The notes under the pieces: model-generated | The model's input: only the letters and a program-made list of their open reading frames with translations | The model's database searches: none | What the model was told of the DNA's origin: nothing | Shown here: piece by piece, positions 17,241-27,392 of the stretch | How positions within the stretch are numbered: position 1 is the stretch's first letter | Layout of the letters: the number at the start of each line of letters is the position of its first letter | Assembly: GCA_013388855.1 (NCBI GenBank) | Contig: JACAEM010000011.1 | Location: 61,660 to 125,659, forward strand | Direction: 5' to 3' | Length of the DNA: 64,000 bases | Source: Chloroflexota bacterium | Lineage (GTDB): Bacteria > Chloroflexota > Anaerolineae > Anaerolineales > Villigracilaceae | Program-made: the position numbers and the translations under genes

Positions 17241-19985
17241 ATGACGCGTATGACCGAATCCTTAAATGATGGTGCCGCCATGAATGAACGGCTCGCAGAC
17301 CTGCTGACAAAAGGCGGGCGTCATACTCCTCGCTTTCTTTTTGTCTCGGGAATCGGGATTGTTGCCATTTCCATCCTCACCTGGTTTGGAATCCTCGATG
17401 GCCCTGCCCTCTTGCTTTTTTCATTGGGCGCTGTCCTGGTATTGTTGGCATCGGTACAGGGACTTGTCGTTCGTCCGCTTGCGCAACAAAAAAAGGGTAT
17501 TCTGGCATATGTGCTTTCCTCGATCTTTGTCCTGATTGCGTCCGTTGTTTTTGTGTTTCTATGGCAGGGCATCGCGCCGCTTGCGTTTCTAATCTCGGTT
17601 GCGATTCCCCTTAACGCCATCCGCACAGCGGCAGCGCGCAAATACATTCCCTGGTTTGTCATCCTTGCCGTGTTGATCGGAGCAGGTGTCATAGCCGCGG
17701 AGTATATTGCCGCGGCGGTTATGAGACTCGAAAGGGTGCAGTTTAATTCCTCCGCGTCCATTGCCGGGCTGGCTTTCCTCCTGGCAACCGGATTTTTGTT
17801 ATTCACGGTCACGATCATCACCCAAAACCGGAATTTTCGCAGTCTGCAGGGGCTTCTTCTTGCATCATTCGTTGTCATTGTGACCATTCCAACCGTAATG
17901 GCCACCATCCTTTCCGGGGTTGGCGCCTATGCAAACAGTCAAACCCAGACCTTCAACACACTTAAAGCCATTGCAGGGCTCAAAGAAAATCAGATCACAT
18001 TGCTAATCGATGAGATTAGGAACGACGCGGATAAGATTCAAAGCAATGCGGATTTCAAACAAAATCTGCTGGCAGTCATCAACCCGAAGGATGGCGTGCC
18101 CGGGCAAAGTTCTCAAAACCTTAGCCGCGCTCGTTCATTCTTGATCGCTCTGCAAAAAGAAGGGGATGCATACACCGAAATCATGGTGCTGGATAACCAA
18201 GGGAATGTGGTCGTATCCACCGATGCCCAAAATGAAGGCAGGAATTACGAGACCCAGCTTTTCTATCGCCAGGGTACCGTTAAATTCTTCACAGGGTTTG
18301 CAACCATTCCGGATTTCGGAGAGCAAAATCTCATTGTAGCAACGCCGCTGTTCGACAACAATGGGCAGATCATCCGTGGTGTGATCGCCCTGCGGTTGGA
18401 CGCCAATGCCGTCAAGAGGATCATGGAAAGCACACCGGGATTTGTGGAAGCGGAAACTTATCTGGTGGATAAGAACTTCGCCCCCGTCACCAATACCCGC
18501 ACACGAACGCAGAGCGTGCGATCACAGGCTGCCCTGAGCGCAATCATCGACAACATTGATGGGCAGGGCACATACGAGAATTACGCAAATGAAAGCGTAT
18601 TGGGATATTACAAATGGTATGAGCCGATGCAAATGGCGGTTATAGCGGAGGTGCCGGTCAATATCGTTGTTGCCAGTTCTGTAAAATCATTGGCGGGCAG
18701 TTCCCTGCTTGCCCTGTTCGTTATCATCGTTGCCATCTGGGCAGTCGCTATCTCTGCAAAATCGATCTCTGACCCAATCAGGGACCTTGTTCAGATTACA
18801 GAGAGTTTTACAGCGGGGAAATATTCATCCCGTGCAATGGTCAACCGCAAGGATGAAATTGGCGCGTTGGCGGGATCTTTCAATCAAATGGCAGAGCAGC
18901 TTCAGGACATCATCGGCAAACTCGAGCAACGCGTCTCAGACAGGACAAAAGAACTCGAAAACCAGACCCTGCGCGTGCGTGTGGCAGCGGAAATTGCACG
19001 TGACGCGGCCTCCGCGCCCGATCTGCATAAATTATTGGATAGTTCAGCAGAGTTGATCTTTGAAAGATTCGGCTTCTACCACACAGGCATCTACCTGATC
19101 GACAAGTCAAAAGAATATGCAGTGCTGACCGCGTCCCCGACCGAGGCGGGCAAGGAAATGATCGCCAATGGTTACAAAATTCGCGTGGGAGATGTAAATA
19201 TTGTGGGACGCGTTGCTGCAAGCATGGAACCGCGGATCATTCTTGACATGGATTCAAAAAATCAGCTCATGAACAATCCCCTGCTCTCTCTGACGCGCGC
19301 AGAGATGGCACTGCCGCTGAAGGCAGGTAATAGGATGATCGGCGTTCTCGACGTGCAAAGCGACAAACCACAGGCATTCAGCCAGGATGATATCGCTGCC
19401 ATGCAGGTAATGGCAGATCAACTGGCCATCGCCATCGAGCGCGCCCGCCTACTGGAGGAGGTCGAGCAAAACCTGAAGGAACTGGAAACAGCATACGGAC
19501 AATACACGCGCGAAGGCTGGCAAGGACTCGGAAGTAGGGGAATCCTTATCAACCGCGGCTACCGCTTTAACAATATCCGTATTGAGCCAATCAAGGAAAT
19601 GCCTGCAATGGGCAACTGGCAGGACAAGGATTCAGCAAAAAACTCCGGCAATACTATCGCCATACCCATAAAATTACGCGGGCAGCAAATCGGTATGATC
19701 AGCGCCAAACTCAAGGAGGGGCACAACAGCAGGACGATATCCACGTTGCAGGCGGCTACAGAGCGCCTCGCTGCCGCGCTGGAAAGTGCGCGTCTGTACG
19801 AGGAAGCCCGCACACGCGCAGATCGGGAACAATCCATTTCAAAAGTTGCCACTGCCATCAGCTCATCCACCGATTACGACGAAATTCTTCGCACCACTGT
19901 CAGGGAAGTCGGCAGCGCATTAAGTGATACAGAGGTATCCATACAGATCCTCGAAAACATCGATGAACAGAAGATAGGCAGTTGA
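17241..19985 (+). CDS. GAF-array protein 4: multi-TM, dCache, HAMP, GAF sensor without output domain
   Basis: About 914 residues. An N-terminal bundle of roughly six membrane helices is followed by another helix (~210-235), an extracytoplasmic double-Cache-like sensor domain (~240-475; YTEIMVLDNQGNVVVSTD and ETYLVDKNFAPVT are typical), a membrane helix, HAMP (SDPIRDLVQITESFTAGKY), GAF (core FGFYHTGIYL near residue 609), a second GAF-like module and the common tail. The ATG at 17241, one base after the upstream stop, is my choice; an in-frame ATG at 17196 is the alternative. The membrane bundle plus dCache combination recurs in protein 10. Confidence 0.85.
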   Translation: MTRMTESLNDGAAMNERLADLLTKGGRHTPRFLFVSGIGIVAISILTWFGILDGPALLLFSLGAVLVLLASVQGLVVRPLAQQKKGILAYVLSSIFVLIASVVFVFLWQGIAPLAFLISVAIPLNAIRTAAARKYIPWFVILAVLIGAGVIAAEYIAAAVMRLERVQFNSSASIAGLAFLLATGFLLFTVTIITQNRNFRSLQGLLLASFVVIVTIPTVMATILSGVGAYANSQTQTFNTLKAIAGLKENQITLLIDEIRNDADKIQSNADFKQNLLAVINPKDGVPGQSSQNLSRARSFLIALQKEGDAYTEIMVLDNQGNVVVSTDAQNEGRNYETQLFYRQGTVKFFTGFATIPDFGEQNLIVATPLFDNNGQIIRGVIALRLDANAVKRIMESTPGFVEAETYLVDKNFAPVTNTRTRTQSVRSQAALSAIIDNIDGQGTYENYANESVLGYYKWYEPMQMAVIAEVPVNIVVASSVKSLAGSSLLALFVIIVAIWAVAISAKSISDPIRDLVQITESFTAGKYSSRAMVNRKDEIGALAGSFNQMAEQLQDIIGKLEQRVSDRTKELENQTLRVRVAAEIARDAASAPDLHKLLDSSAELIFERFGFYHTGIYLIDKSKEYAVLTASPTEAGKEMIANGYKIRVGDVNIVGRVAASMEPRIILDMDSKNQLMNNPLLSLTRAEMALPLKAGNRMIGVLDVQSDKPQAFSQDDIAAMQVMADQLAIAIERARLLEEVEQNLKELETAYGQYTREGWQGLGSRGILINRGYRFNNIRIEPIKEMPAMGNWQDKDSAKNSGNTIAIPIKLRGQQIGMISAKLKEGHNSRTISTLQAATERLAAALESARLYEEARTRADREQSISKVATAISSSTDYDEILRTTVREVGSALSDTEVSIQILENIDEQKIGS

Positions 19986-19997
19986 TCAGGTACTAAT

Positions 19998-21716
19998 ATG
20001 CTTGACACCTTCAGAAAACTCCTAGAACCGCCCGTAATCGATGGAGATGAAGAACAAACCCGTGTTGCCGGGTTGCTCAATCCCATTCTTCTAATCATCA
20101 TTGCTGCCACTATTGCCTTTTTACCGGCAATGATATTGACGACTGAAGCCAAAAACAGACTGCCTTTACTCATTTTGGTGATTCCTTTCATTACCGTCAA
20201 TACCGCCGCCTACATCATTATGCGACGTGGGCGTGTCCTCCTAGCTTCATATCTATTCCTGATCATCGCTGGCGTTGGGATATATGGGTCGTACGCCCTC
20301 AGCGCGCCTCAAAGCATAGCCGCAACGTTGAGCATAACAATCATGATCGCCTTCACCGCACTGTTGCTCGACGCCAAGGCGGTCATTCGTCTGCTCATTA
20401 TGACCATCATTGTCACCCTATTGGTCACTATTGCTCAGGCAAGAGGATGGCTCACCCCCATTTTCGTTGTCGATGAAAATCCATTCTCGGCCTGGGTAAC
20501 AAACTCATTCATATTCTTCCTCACTGGCATTGCGCTTGTGCTTTCGACCGTCAGCCTGCGGCGCGCCCTGGAAAAATCAAAATCAACGCAAAGGAATCTT
20601 GAAAACAGCAACCGGGAATTAAACGACCTGAGAAAAGAGCTTGAGCAACGGGTTCTGGAGCGAACGACAGATATTGAAAGACGCGCCGCACAGTTGCAGG
20701 CAGTCGCAAGCGTCACGCGGACGATTGCCTCTGTCCAAGACCTGGATACTCTCCTGCCTGATGTAACCAGTCTGGTCAGCAAACACTTCGGGTTTTATCA
20801 CGTGGGTATTTTTCTGGTAGATGCAGAAAATGAATGGGCAGTCTTGCGCGCCGCTAACAGCGAAGGCGGAGCAAGGATGATGGATCGCCATCATCAACTT
20901 CGCCTCGACACGAATAGTATTGTTGGGTTCTCCATTACCCGCGGCGAACCTCGCATCGCACTGGACGTCGGGTCTGATTCCGTTTATTTCAACAACCCCG
21001 ACCTCCCGGACACCCGTTCCGAAATGGCGCTTCCCCTCCGCGTTGGCGAACGCGTCATCGGCGCCCTTGACGTGCAAAGCAAGGTGCCAAATGCTTTCAC
21101 GCCGGACGACATTAGCGTTATCACTACCCTGGCAGACCTGGTCGCCATCGCGATCGAGAATGCCCGCCTTTTTGGCGAATCCCAGAAGGCACTGCGCGAA
21201 TCCCAGATGACATTCGACAGGTTTGTAAAGCATGAATGGAGCAGTTTCGTCAGGCAGGTCAGGCATAGTGGCTATACCTTTGACGGAAAACAGGTCACAC
21301 CGCTAAGCGAACCAAAACGCGAATCAGTTCAAAAACCCATCAACACCGGGCGGCTGCTCCGTGAAAAAGCATCGCCCACCGTTGCAGTTCCCATCAGGCT
21401 GCGTGGACAAACGATCGGCATATTGGGTGTTCGCAATAAAAAGGGAAGCCGCGAATGGACGCAGGACGAACTTGCCCTGCTTGAAGCAGCTGCTGAACGC
21501 GCCGCGCTTGCCCTCGAAAATGCCCGCTTGGTTGAAAGCGCCCAGCGCCGCGCCTCACGCGAACGCGCCATTGGAGAGATATCTTCGCGCATCGGCACCT
21601 TCAGCGATATGGATTCGATTCTTCAGACTGCCGTGGAAGAATTGGGACGCAAGATTAGTGGAGCGACTGAAGTGACCATTGAAATCGGCAATGAGAACCA
21701 ACAGGATACTGCTTAG
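19998..21716 (+). CDS. GAF-array protein 5: multi-TM GAF sensor without output domain
   Basis: A 572-residue protein. The N-terminal LLEPPVIDGDEEQTRVAGLL motif, shared with protein 6, precedes about six membrane helices (24-183). Then come a coiled coil (~190-235, LEQRVLERTTDIERRA), a GAF domain (~235-395: FGFYHVGIFLVD at 264; PRIALDVGSDSVYFNNPDLP), a second GAF-like module with a conserved PIRLRGQTIGILGV strand, and the common tail. No HAMP or extracellular domain, so the membrane bundle itself or the GAF domain should be the sensor. It is 12 bp after the previous gene. Confidence 0.86.
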   Translation: MLDTFRKLLEPPVIDGDEEQTRVAGLLNPILLIIIAATIAFLPAMILTTEAKNRLPLLILVIPFITVNTAAYIIMRRGRVLLASYLFLIIAGVGIYGSYALSAPQSIAATLSITIMIAFTALLLDAKAVIRLLIMTIIVTLLVTIAQARGWLTPIFVVDENPFSAWVTNSFIFFLTGIALVLSTVSLRRALEKSKSTQRNLENSNRELNDLRKELEQRVLERTTDIERRAAQLQAVASVTRTIASVQDLDTLLPDVTSLVSKHFGFYHVGIFLVDAENEWAVLRAANSEGGARMMDRHHQLRLDTNSIVGFSITRGEPRIALDVGSDSVYFNNPDLPDTRSEMALPLRVGERVIGALDVQSKVPNAFTPDDISVITTLADLVAIAIENARLFGESQKALRESQMTFDRFVKHEWSSFVRQVRHSGYTFDGKQVTPLSEPKRESVQKPINTGRLLREKASPTVAVPIRLRGQTIGILGVRNKKGSREWTQDELALLEAAAERAALALENARLVESAQRRASRERAIGEISSRIGTFSDMDSILQTAVEELGRKISGATEVTIEIGNENQQDTA

Positions 21717-21739
21717 GCATTTTATATAAAGGTATGAAT

Positions 21740-23431
21740 ATGCTGAAACGAGCAATTACATTTTTAAAACCGCCCGTCTTCCCCGAAGATGACGAGAAGA
21801 CTCGAAAGGCATCCTATGCGCATTGGATTTCGTTGGCCTTTACCGGCGCAGTGCTTCTTTTTGAATTTATTCTCCGTAACACAAGAGCCACGGAAAACCT
21901 TGGTGTAGTAGATGCCGCTTTATTTGGCATTGCACTCGTAGGAGTACTATGCTGGTGGCTTGTGCATAAAGGGTACGTTTCACTTACATCCACTTTGCTT
22001 GTCATTATTATCTGGATGGCGTCCAATGGGATCGCCACAGGATACGGAATACGAGACGCCTCATTCATACTCAATTTTGCCACTATTACCATGGCAGCGT
22101 TGCTGCTGGGATGGGTGGCATCCACAATAGTTGGCATTTTGAGCATTATCTCGGCGTTTGGCATCGCCTATGCTGAAACCGCCGGCTTGTTCACCCCCAG
22201 GGAATACCCTGTCACAAGTTTCGTACAAGACATTTCTGTAGTGTTGCTGCTGGCAACAGTCTTTGTTGGCATACTGATCTCCGGCTTGGAAAAGGCGATA
22301 AAACGTTCGCGCGCCAGTGTACGGGAATTGGAAATTGCCAACATTGAACTCAACCGTGCTCAAACCGACCTTCATGCGCGCACAGCAGAATTAGTGGCAA
22401 CGAACGAAGAATTGCAAAAACGGTCTGAACGCTTGCGCGCTATCGCAGAAGTGGCCCGCACGGCAACTTCGGTGCAGAGTTTCGATAGACTCCTTCCTTT
22501 GATCACGAGCATCATCAGCAAACAAATCGGTTACTATCATGTCGGCATTTTTTTGGTCGATGAACAAAGGCAGTACGCCATACTCCGCTCGGCAAACACC
22601 GATGGCGGGTTGAGAATGCTGGCGCGCGGACATCGCCTGAAAGTTGGCGAACAAGGCATTGTAGGATTCGTCACCCAGACCGGGACTGCCCGCATCGCGC
22701 TGGACGTTGGTCAGGATGCCGTCTTCTTCAACAACCCGGATCTCCCCGACACACGGTCTGAACTTGCCCTGCCGCTCAAAGTCGGCAATTCGATCATCGG
22801 CGCGCTTGATCTTCAATCCACTGAGGCAAATGCCTTCGCTACAGAGGATGTGGCACTATTGACAATTCTCGCCGACCAGGTTGCCGTTGCGATCCAGAAC
22901 GCGCTTTCATACGAACAGGCGCGACGGGCGTTGCGCGAAGCAGAGATCGCTTCACGGCAAGCATCCGGTCAGGCATGGAGGGAGTACGTGGAAACCCTCC
23001 AGACAAAGGGCTTTCGATATGACGGAATCAAGGCTGAAGCTTTGAAAGAGCCGCCTGGATCTACCGATGAAAAGAATGACCTGTTGATCCCGGTTCAAGT
23101 GCGAGGTCAAACGATCGGGCGTCTGAGATTAAAAACATCCGATTCGGCACATCAATGGACGGAGGATGAATTGGCGATCATTGAAGCAACAGCGGAACGT
23201 GTGGCGTTGGCTCTCGATGGCGCCCGTCTGCTCGAAGATGCCCAGAAACGTGCCGCCCGTGAGACCTTCTTGTCAGAAATAGGCACGAAACTCGGCGCAT
23301 CGTTCCAGTTGGATTCGATCCTGCGGGATACCGTGGAGGAACTCGGGCAAAACCTGAAAGGTTCGACGGTTTCATTTCAGCTTGTGAATCCTTCCACTCC
23401 GTACATGGAGTTAAGCGATGAAGAAAGATAA
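21740..23431 (+). CDS. GAF-array protein 6: multi-TM GAF sensor without output domain
   Basis: A 563-residue close paralog of protein 5: FLKPPVFPEDDEKTRKASYA motif, about six membrane helices, coiled coil, GAF domain (IGYYHVGIFLVD near residue 263; ARIALDVGQDAVFFNNPDLP), second GAF-like module (PVQVRGQTIGRLRL) and common tail. AAAGG stands 7 bp before the ATG at 21740 but only 1 bp before an in-frame ATG at 21734, so I chose the former. Its 3' end overlaps the next gene by 14 bp. Confidence 0.86.
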   Translation: MLKRAITFLKPPVFPEDDEKTRKASYAHWISLAFTGAVLLFEFILRNTRATENLGVVDAALFGIALVGVLCWWLVHKGYVSLTSTLLVIIIWMASNGIATGYGIRDASFILNFATITMAALLLGWVASTIVGILSIISAFGIAYAETAGLFTPREYPVTSFVQDISVVLLLATVFVGILISGLEKAIKRSRASVRELEIANIELNRAQTDLHARTAELVATNEELQKRSERLRAIAEVARTATSVQSFDRLLPLITSIISKQIGYYHVGIFLVDEQRQYAILRSANTDGGLRMLARGHRLKVGEQGIVGFVTQTGTARIALDVGQDAVFFNNPDLPDTRSELALPLKVGNSIIGALDLQSTEANAFATEDVALLTILADQVAVAIQNALSYEQARRALREAEIASRQASGQAWREYVETLQTKGFRYDGIKAEALKEPPGSTDEKNDLLIPVQVRGQTIGRLRLKTSDSAHQWTEDELAIIEATAERVALALDGARLLEDAQKRAARETFLSEIGTKLGASFQLDSILRDTVEELGQNLKGSTVSFQLVNPSTPYMELSDEER

Positions 23432-25625
23432 TTCCCAGTCCGGGCAAAGCCTGATCTACACACTGACTATGGCTTTCCTTGCCTTGAGTCTGGTGACGCT
23501 CCTGGCAAATGGCGGCATTCTGTTGTATTCAAATATCAAGAGACAGCAGGAAATTATTATTTCGCAACAACAACTCATCGCCCAGCAGGCCAGCGAGGAG
23601 GTTGGTGGATTCTTTGAGGAAAAATTCAGAGCACTGGAAGCGACCACCAGAATCATCGAATTACCCAAAGGCTCTTCAGAGCAGAGAAAACTTATCCTTC
23701 AAAGCCTTCTTGCCACCCAGCCATCGTTTCGACAAATGGTCCTGCTCGATGAGAGGGGCGAACAAGCGGCATTGGCTTCGCGGGTCTCGCTGGAAATATC
23801 GGAGCAGTTCAAAAAACAACTTCAGGAGGCGACTGCCAATCAGACTGGGCAAAGCCAACGATATAGTAGCCCGCTCTACTTCGACGAGTTTACCAACGAA
23901 CCTGTGATGGTTTTAGCGATCCCTGTGAACATTTGGGATTTCAAAGGGATTCTGGCGGCGGAAGTCAACCTGGAATTTATGTGGACATTGGTGGATCAGC
24001 TCAAAGTGGGCAGAACAGGCTACGTCTATCTGGTCGACAATGAAGGCAAATTGATTGCTGCGAAGGATGTCGCCCGTGTATTATCGGGAGCCAATGTCAA
24101 ACACATCAACAAAGTAAATGAATTCGTTACAGACCCGTCAGCTCCCGCTGATGCCACGCCGGACGTTGTATCGTATACCGGACTGCTGGGGACTAGAGTG
24201 GTTGGGTCATACATCCCGCTTGGTGCACCGCAATGGGCAGTTTTTACTGAACAGCCATACAATGAAGCATACGCGCCTGTCATTCAAACAGTGATATCTT
24301 CATTGATAACCATCCTGGTCATGAGCATCCTTGCCGGGCTGGCAGGCGTTGTTTTAGCCCGCAGACTGGCAATACCCCTGGTCAACCTGACAGGAACAGC
24401 GACCCGCATCGCCAGCGGTGAAACCCATCTTCAGGCGGTCGGAGGCGGCGCAAAAGAGATCACGAGTCTCGCATCGGCTTTCAATATCATGACTTCCCAA
24501 TTGCGCGGTTTTATCGGCAACTTGGAAGCTCGAGTGGCAGAGCGCACCAAGGAATTGGAGTCCGCCAATGCGCAAATATCCCGCCGCGCATCGCAACTGC
24601 AGGCGATTACCGAATTGTCGGAAGCGATTGCCCGGCTACAGGATTTGAATGAGCTATTTCCCACTGCGACGAAACTAATCAGCGAGCGGTTTGGCTTTTA
24701 CCATGTCGGCATATTCCTGATCGACAGCGGAAAGGAATATGCAATTCTACAGGCTGCCAACAGCGAAGGCGGGCAAAAAATGCTTGCGCGAAGACACCAG
24801 CTCAGGCTGGGAACCGGTATCGTGGGTTTTGCGGCACAAATGGGACAGCCCCGCATCGCCCTGGATGTTGGAGAGGACGCTGTTTTCTTCGACAATCCCG
24901 ACCTCCCACACACCCGTTCCGAGGTTGCGCTTCCCATGAAGTCGCGAAATGAGACGATCGGTGTGCTGGACGTGCAAAGCACAGAAGCAGGCGCGTTCAC
25001 CACCGAGGACTTGCAGGTGTTGACTGCCCTCGCCAACCAGGTATCCATCGCCCTGGAAAATGCCCGCCTTCTAACAGAAACCCGCGCGGCGCTCACCCAG
25101 GTGCAGGAAGTGTATAACGAATTTACACGAACCGAGTGGAGTAAGGCTGTTTCACATGCAGAACAACCAGGATTTCGATACCAGACCGGTCGGATCGAGA
25201 TCATGCAATCTCCGTTGCAAGCCCCTGAGGTGCTTACCGCCATGCAAAACGGTGAAGTGGCTGCCGCCCAGGCAGACGAAGTGTCGAAGAGGCGCCCGGC
25301 TGTGGCAGTTCCCGTCAAACTGCGCGGAGAAGTGATCGGCATACTTCATATCGAATCCAATGACCCATCCCGGACATGGAAAAATGATGAGATAAGTCTT
25401 GTGGAAGCGGTCGCAGAGCGCGCCGCCTTTGCCATGGAAAATGCACGTCTGTTTCAGGATGCCCGTCGCCGCGCGGCCAAGGAAAGCCTGATCTCTGAAG
25501 CATCTGCGCGCATCAGCGGTGCCTTAAACATGGAGAACATCCTTCACACGACCGCGGAAGAGTTGGAGCGAGTGTTGGGCGGTTCCGAAGTATTGATCCA
25601 GTTCTTGAGCGAGGAAAAAGAGTGA
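23418..25625 (+). CDS. GAF-array protein 7: dCache, HAMP, GAF sensor without output domain
   Basis: A 735-residue protein with a classical receptor build: TM1 (~14-36), extracytoplasmic double-Cache-like domain (~45-290, with RTGYVYLVDNEGKLIA), TM2 (~294-316), HAMP (~317-370), coiled coil, GAF (core FGFYHVGIFLID near 424; PRIALDVGEDAVFFDNPDLP), a second GAF-like module and the common tail. A methyl-accepting chemoreceptor or kinase would carry a signalling domain after HAMP; here it is replaced by the GAF pair. The 14-bp overlap with the preceding gene suggests coupled translation. Confidence 0.88.
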   Translation: MKKDNSQSGQSLIYTLTMAFLALSLVTLLANGGILLYSNIKRQQEIIISQQQLIAQQASEEVGGFFEEKFRALEATTRIIELPKGSSEQRKLILQSLLATQPSFRQMVLLDERGEQAALASRVSLEISEQFKKQLQEATANQTGQSQRYSSPLYFDEFTNEPVMVLAIPVNIWDFKGILAAEVNLEFMWTLVDQLKVGRTGYVYLVDNEGKLIAAKDVARVLSGANVKHINKVNEFVTDPSAPADATPDVVSYTGLLGTRVVGSYIPLGAPQWAVFTEQPYNEAYAPVIQTVISSLITILVMSILAGLAGVVLARRLAIPLVNLTGTATRIASGETHLQAVGGGAKEITSLASAFNIMTSQLRGFIGNLEARVAERTKELESANAQISRRASQLQAITELSEAIARLQDLNELFPTATKLISERFGFYHVGIFLIDSGKEYAILQAANSEGGQKMLARRHQLRLGTGIVGFAAQMGQPRIALDVGEDAVFFDNPDLPHTRSEVALPMKSRNETIGVLDVQSTEAGAFTTEDLQVLTALANQVSIALENARLLTETRAALTQVQEVYNEFTRTEWSKAVSHAEQPGFRYQTGRIEIMQSPLQAPEVLTAMQNGEVAAAQADEVSKRRPAVAVPVKLRGEVIGILHIESNDPSRTWKNDEISLVEAVAERAAFAMENARLFQDARRRAAKESLISEASARISGALNMENILHTTAEELERVLGGSEVLIQFLSEEKE

Positions 25626-27334
25626 ACACGAATCAGCCCTCTCCGACTCTGAGAACGAAACATCGATTCATTACCACCGATAGGATGGCCATCAACATCC
25701 TCATCACCACAGCCGCCGCTTTGATCCTGATCGCCATTGCTGTCGGAGTGGTAGGCGAATATCCGTTGGCATCCTGGATCCTTTTCATCGCGGCATTAAT
25801 CGACATTGGCGGCATTCTGCTTGCAACCAGAGGCATTACATTGCCAGGTAGAATTATCGTTCCCGCGTTATTGGTGATCGTAATCGGATTTATTGCATAC
25901 AACCGCGGTGGACTCAACCATATATCGATAACAGCTTTCCCGGTTGTCATCATATTGGCAGGGTTGCTGCTTGGAGGGAATGGCTCCTTCATCTTCGCGG
26001 TTATCGCGTCCCTGGAAGCCGTTTATATTGGCTATGCAGACATTAATAAGCTGATTCCTTTTGCTGAATTCAGCAGAACCACTTACGATGATATTGCCAT
26101 CGCGGTGACTCTTTTCATAATGACGGCCGTCATATTGCGAGTCATCATAAATCGTCTGACGGAAAGTGTGCGGGAAGCCGAGGAGTACGGTAAAGCGCAG
26201 GAAATCGCCAACATCGAGCTGAGAAATTTGCAGGGTGAACTCGAAAAGCGCGTCGAGCAGCGTACGGCAGAGTTGGACACGTTGAACAGGCGCAATGAAA
26301 AACGCGCCCGGCAATTCGAAGCAATCGCCCAGGTGGCGCGTTCGATCAGTTCTGCACAACGGCTCGACATTCTGCTGCCACAGGTCACAGATGTGATCAG
26401 TCGCGAATTCGGGTTTTATCATGTCGGCGTCTTCCTCCTGGATAACCGGAAGGAATATGCCGTGTTGAGCGCCGCCAATAGTCCGGGTGGGCAGAGGATG
26501 TTGGAACGAAACCACCGGCTGAAAGTCGGCGAGACTGGCATCGTGGGGTTTGCCGCCGGAACTGGAAAGGCTCGCATCGCGCTCGATACCGGCGTTGACG
26601 CCACATTCTTCAACAACCCGGACCTCCCTGAGACCCGCTCCGAAATCGCTCTGCCTCTTCGCATCGGCGAGAACGTCATCGGTGTCATTGATGTTCAAAG
26701 CAAACAGCCCAATGCCTTCGATGAAGAAGATGTCAACACGCTGAGCACCCTTGCAGACCAGGTGAGCATCGCCATCCAGAACGCGAAACAGTACGAAGAG
26801 ACGAACAGAGCATTTGCAGAATCCGAGGTGCTGACGCGTCAATTCGTTCAAGGAGGCTGGCGGCAGTTTACAAAGAGCCAGAAACTTTTCGGAATCCGGC
26901 ATACAGGCACAAAAGCTACTTTGCTTTACGGGAAAAACAAGAACGGCAAAAATGAAGGTGATGTACCCTCGGATCGGGAGCAGGCACGGGGGAAGACGCG
27001 AGGCGCATCTCTATCCCTGCCTGTCAAATTACGCGGCGAGGTAATCGGTTCAGTGGATGTACGCTCGGCGGCCAATCGTCAATTCGATCAGGACGAGTTG
27101 GATATCGTCACAGCCATCATCGAACGAGCCGCCATTGCCATGGAAAACGCTCGCTTGCTTGCCGAAAGCCAGAAACGCGCCGCCAAGGAGCGCACGATTG
27201 GCGAGATTTCTGCAAAGATCAGCGCACAGAGCGATATCGAAGAACTGATCAAAACAGCCGCACGGGAGTTGAATCGTACCCTGCCCGGCACGGAGATCGC
27301 CATTCAACTGAAGAGCGAGAAGGAGGCGGAATGA
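25622..27334 (+). CDS. GAF-array protein 8: multi-TM GAF sensor without output domain
   Basis: A 570-residue protein starting at a GTG that overlaps the previous stop (GTGA), with GAGGAAA upstream. About five to six membrane helices (~22-180), a coiled coil (LEKRVEQRTAELDTLNRR), GAF (FGFYHVGVFLLD near 263; ARIALDTGVDATFFNNPDLP), a Lys/Gly-rich spacer of ~35 residues, a second GAF-like module (PVKLRGEVIGSVDV) and the common tail. The 58-bp gap after it shows no terminator. Confidence 0.85.
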   Translation: MNTNQPSPTLRTKHRFITTDRMAINILITTAAALILIAIAVGVVGEYPLASWILFIAALIDIGGILLATRGITLPGRIIVPALLVIVIGFIAYNRGGLNHISITAFPVVIILAGLLLGGNGSFIFAVIASLEAVYIGYADINKLIPFAEFSRTTYDDIAIAVTLFIMTAVILRVIINRLTESVREAEEYGKAQEIANIELRNLQGELEKRVEQRTAELDTLNRRNEKRARQFEAIAQVARSISSAQRLDILLPQVTDVISREFGFYHVGVFLLDNRKEYAVLSAANSPGGQRMLERNHRLKVGETGIVGFAAGTGKARIALDTGVDATFFNNPDLPETRSEIALPLRIGENVIGVIDVQSKQPNAFDEEDVNTLSTLADQVSIAIQNAKQYEETNRAFAESEVLTRQFVQGGWRQFTKSQKLFGIRHTGTKATLLYGKNKNGKNEGDVPSDREQARGKTRGASLSLPVKLRGEVIGSVDVRSAANRQFDQDELDIVTAIIERAAIAMENARLLAESQKRAAKERTIGEISAKISAQSDIEELIKTAARELNRTLPGTEIAIQLKSEKEAE

Positions 27335-27392
27335 TTAACGGTTTCCATGATTCATCTCCGCTTGCCGGGAGCATAACGGGAGAAGAACCTCG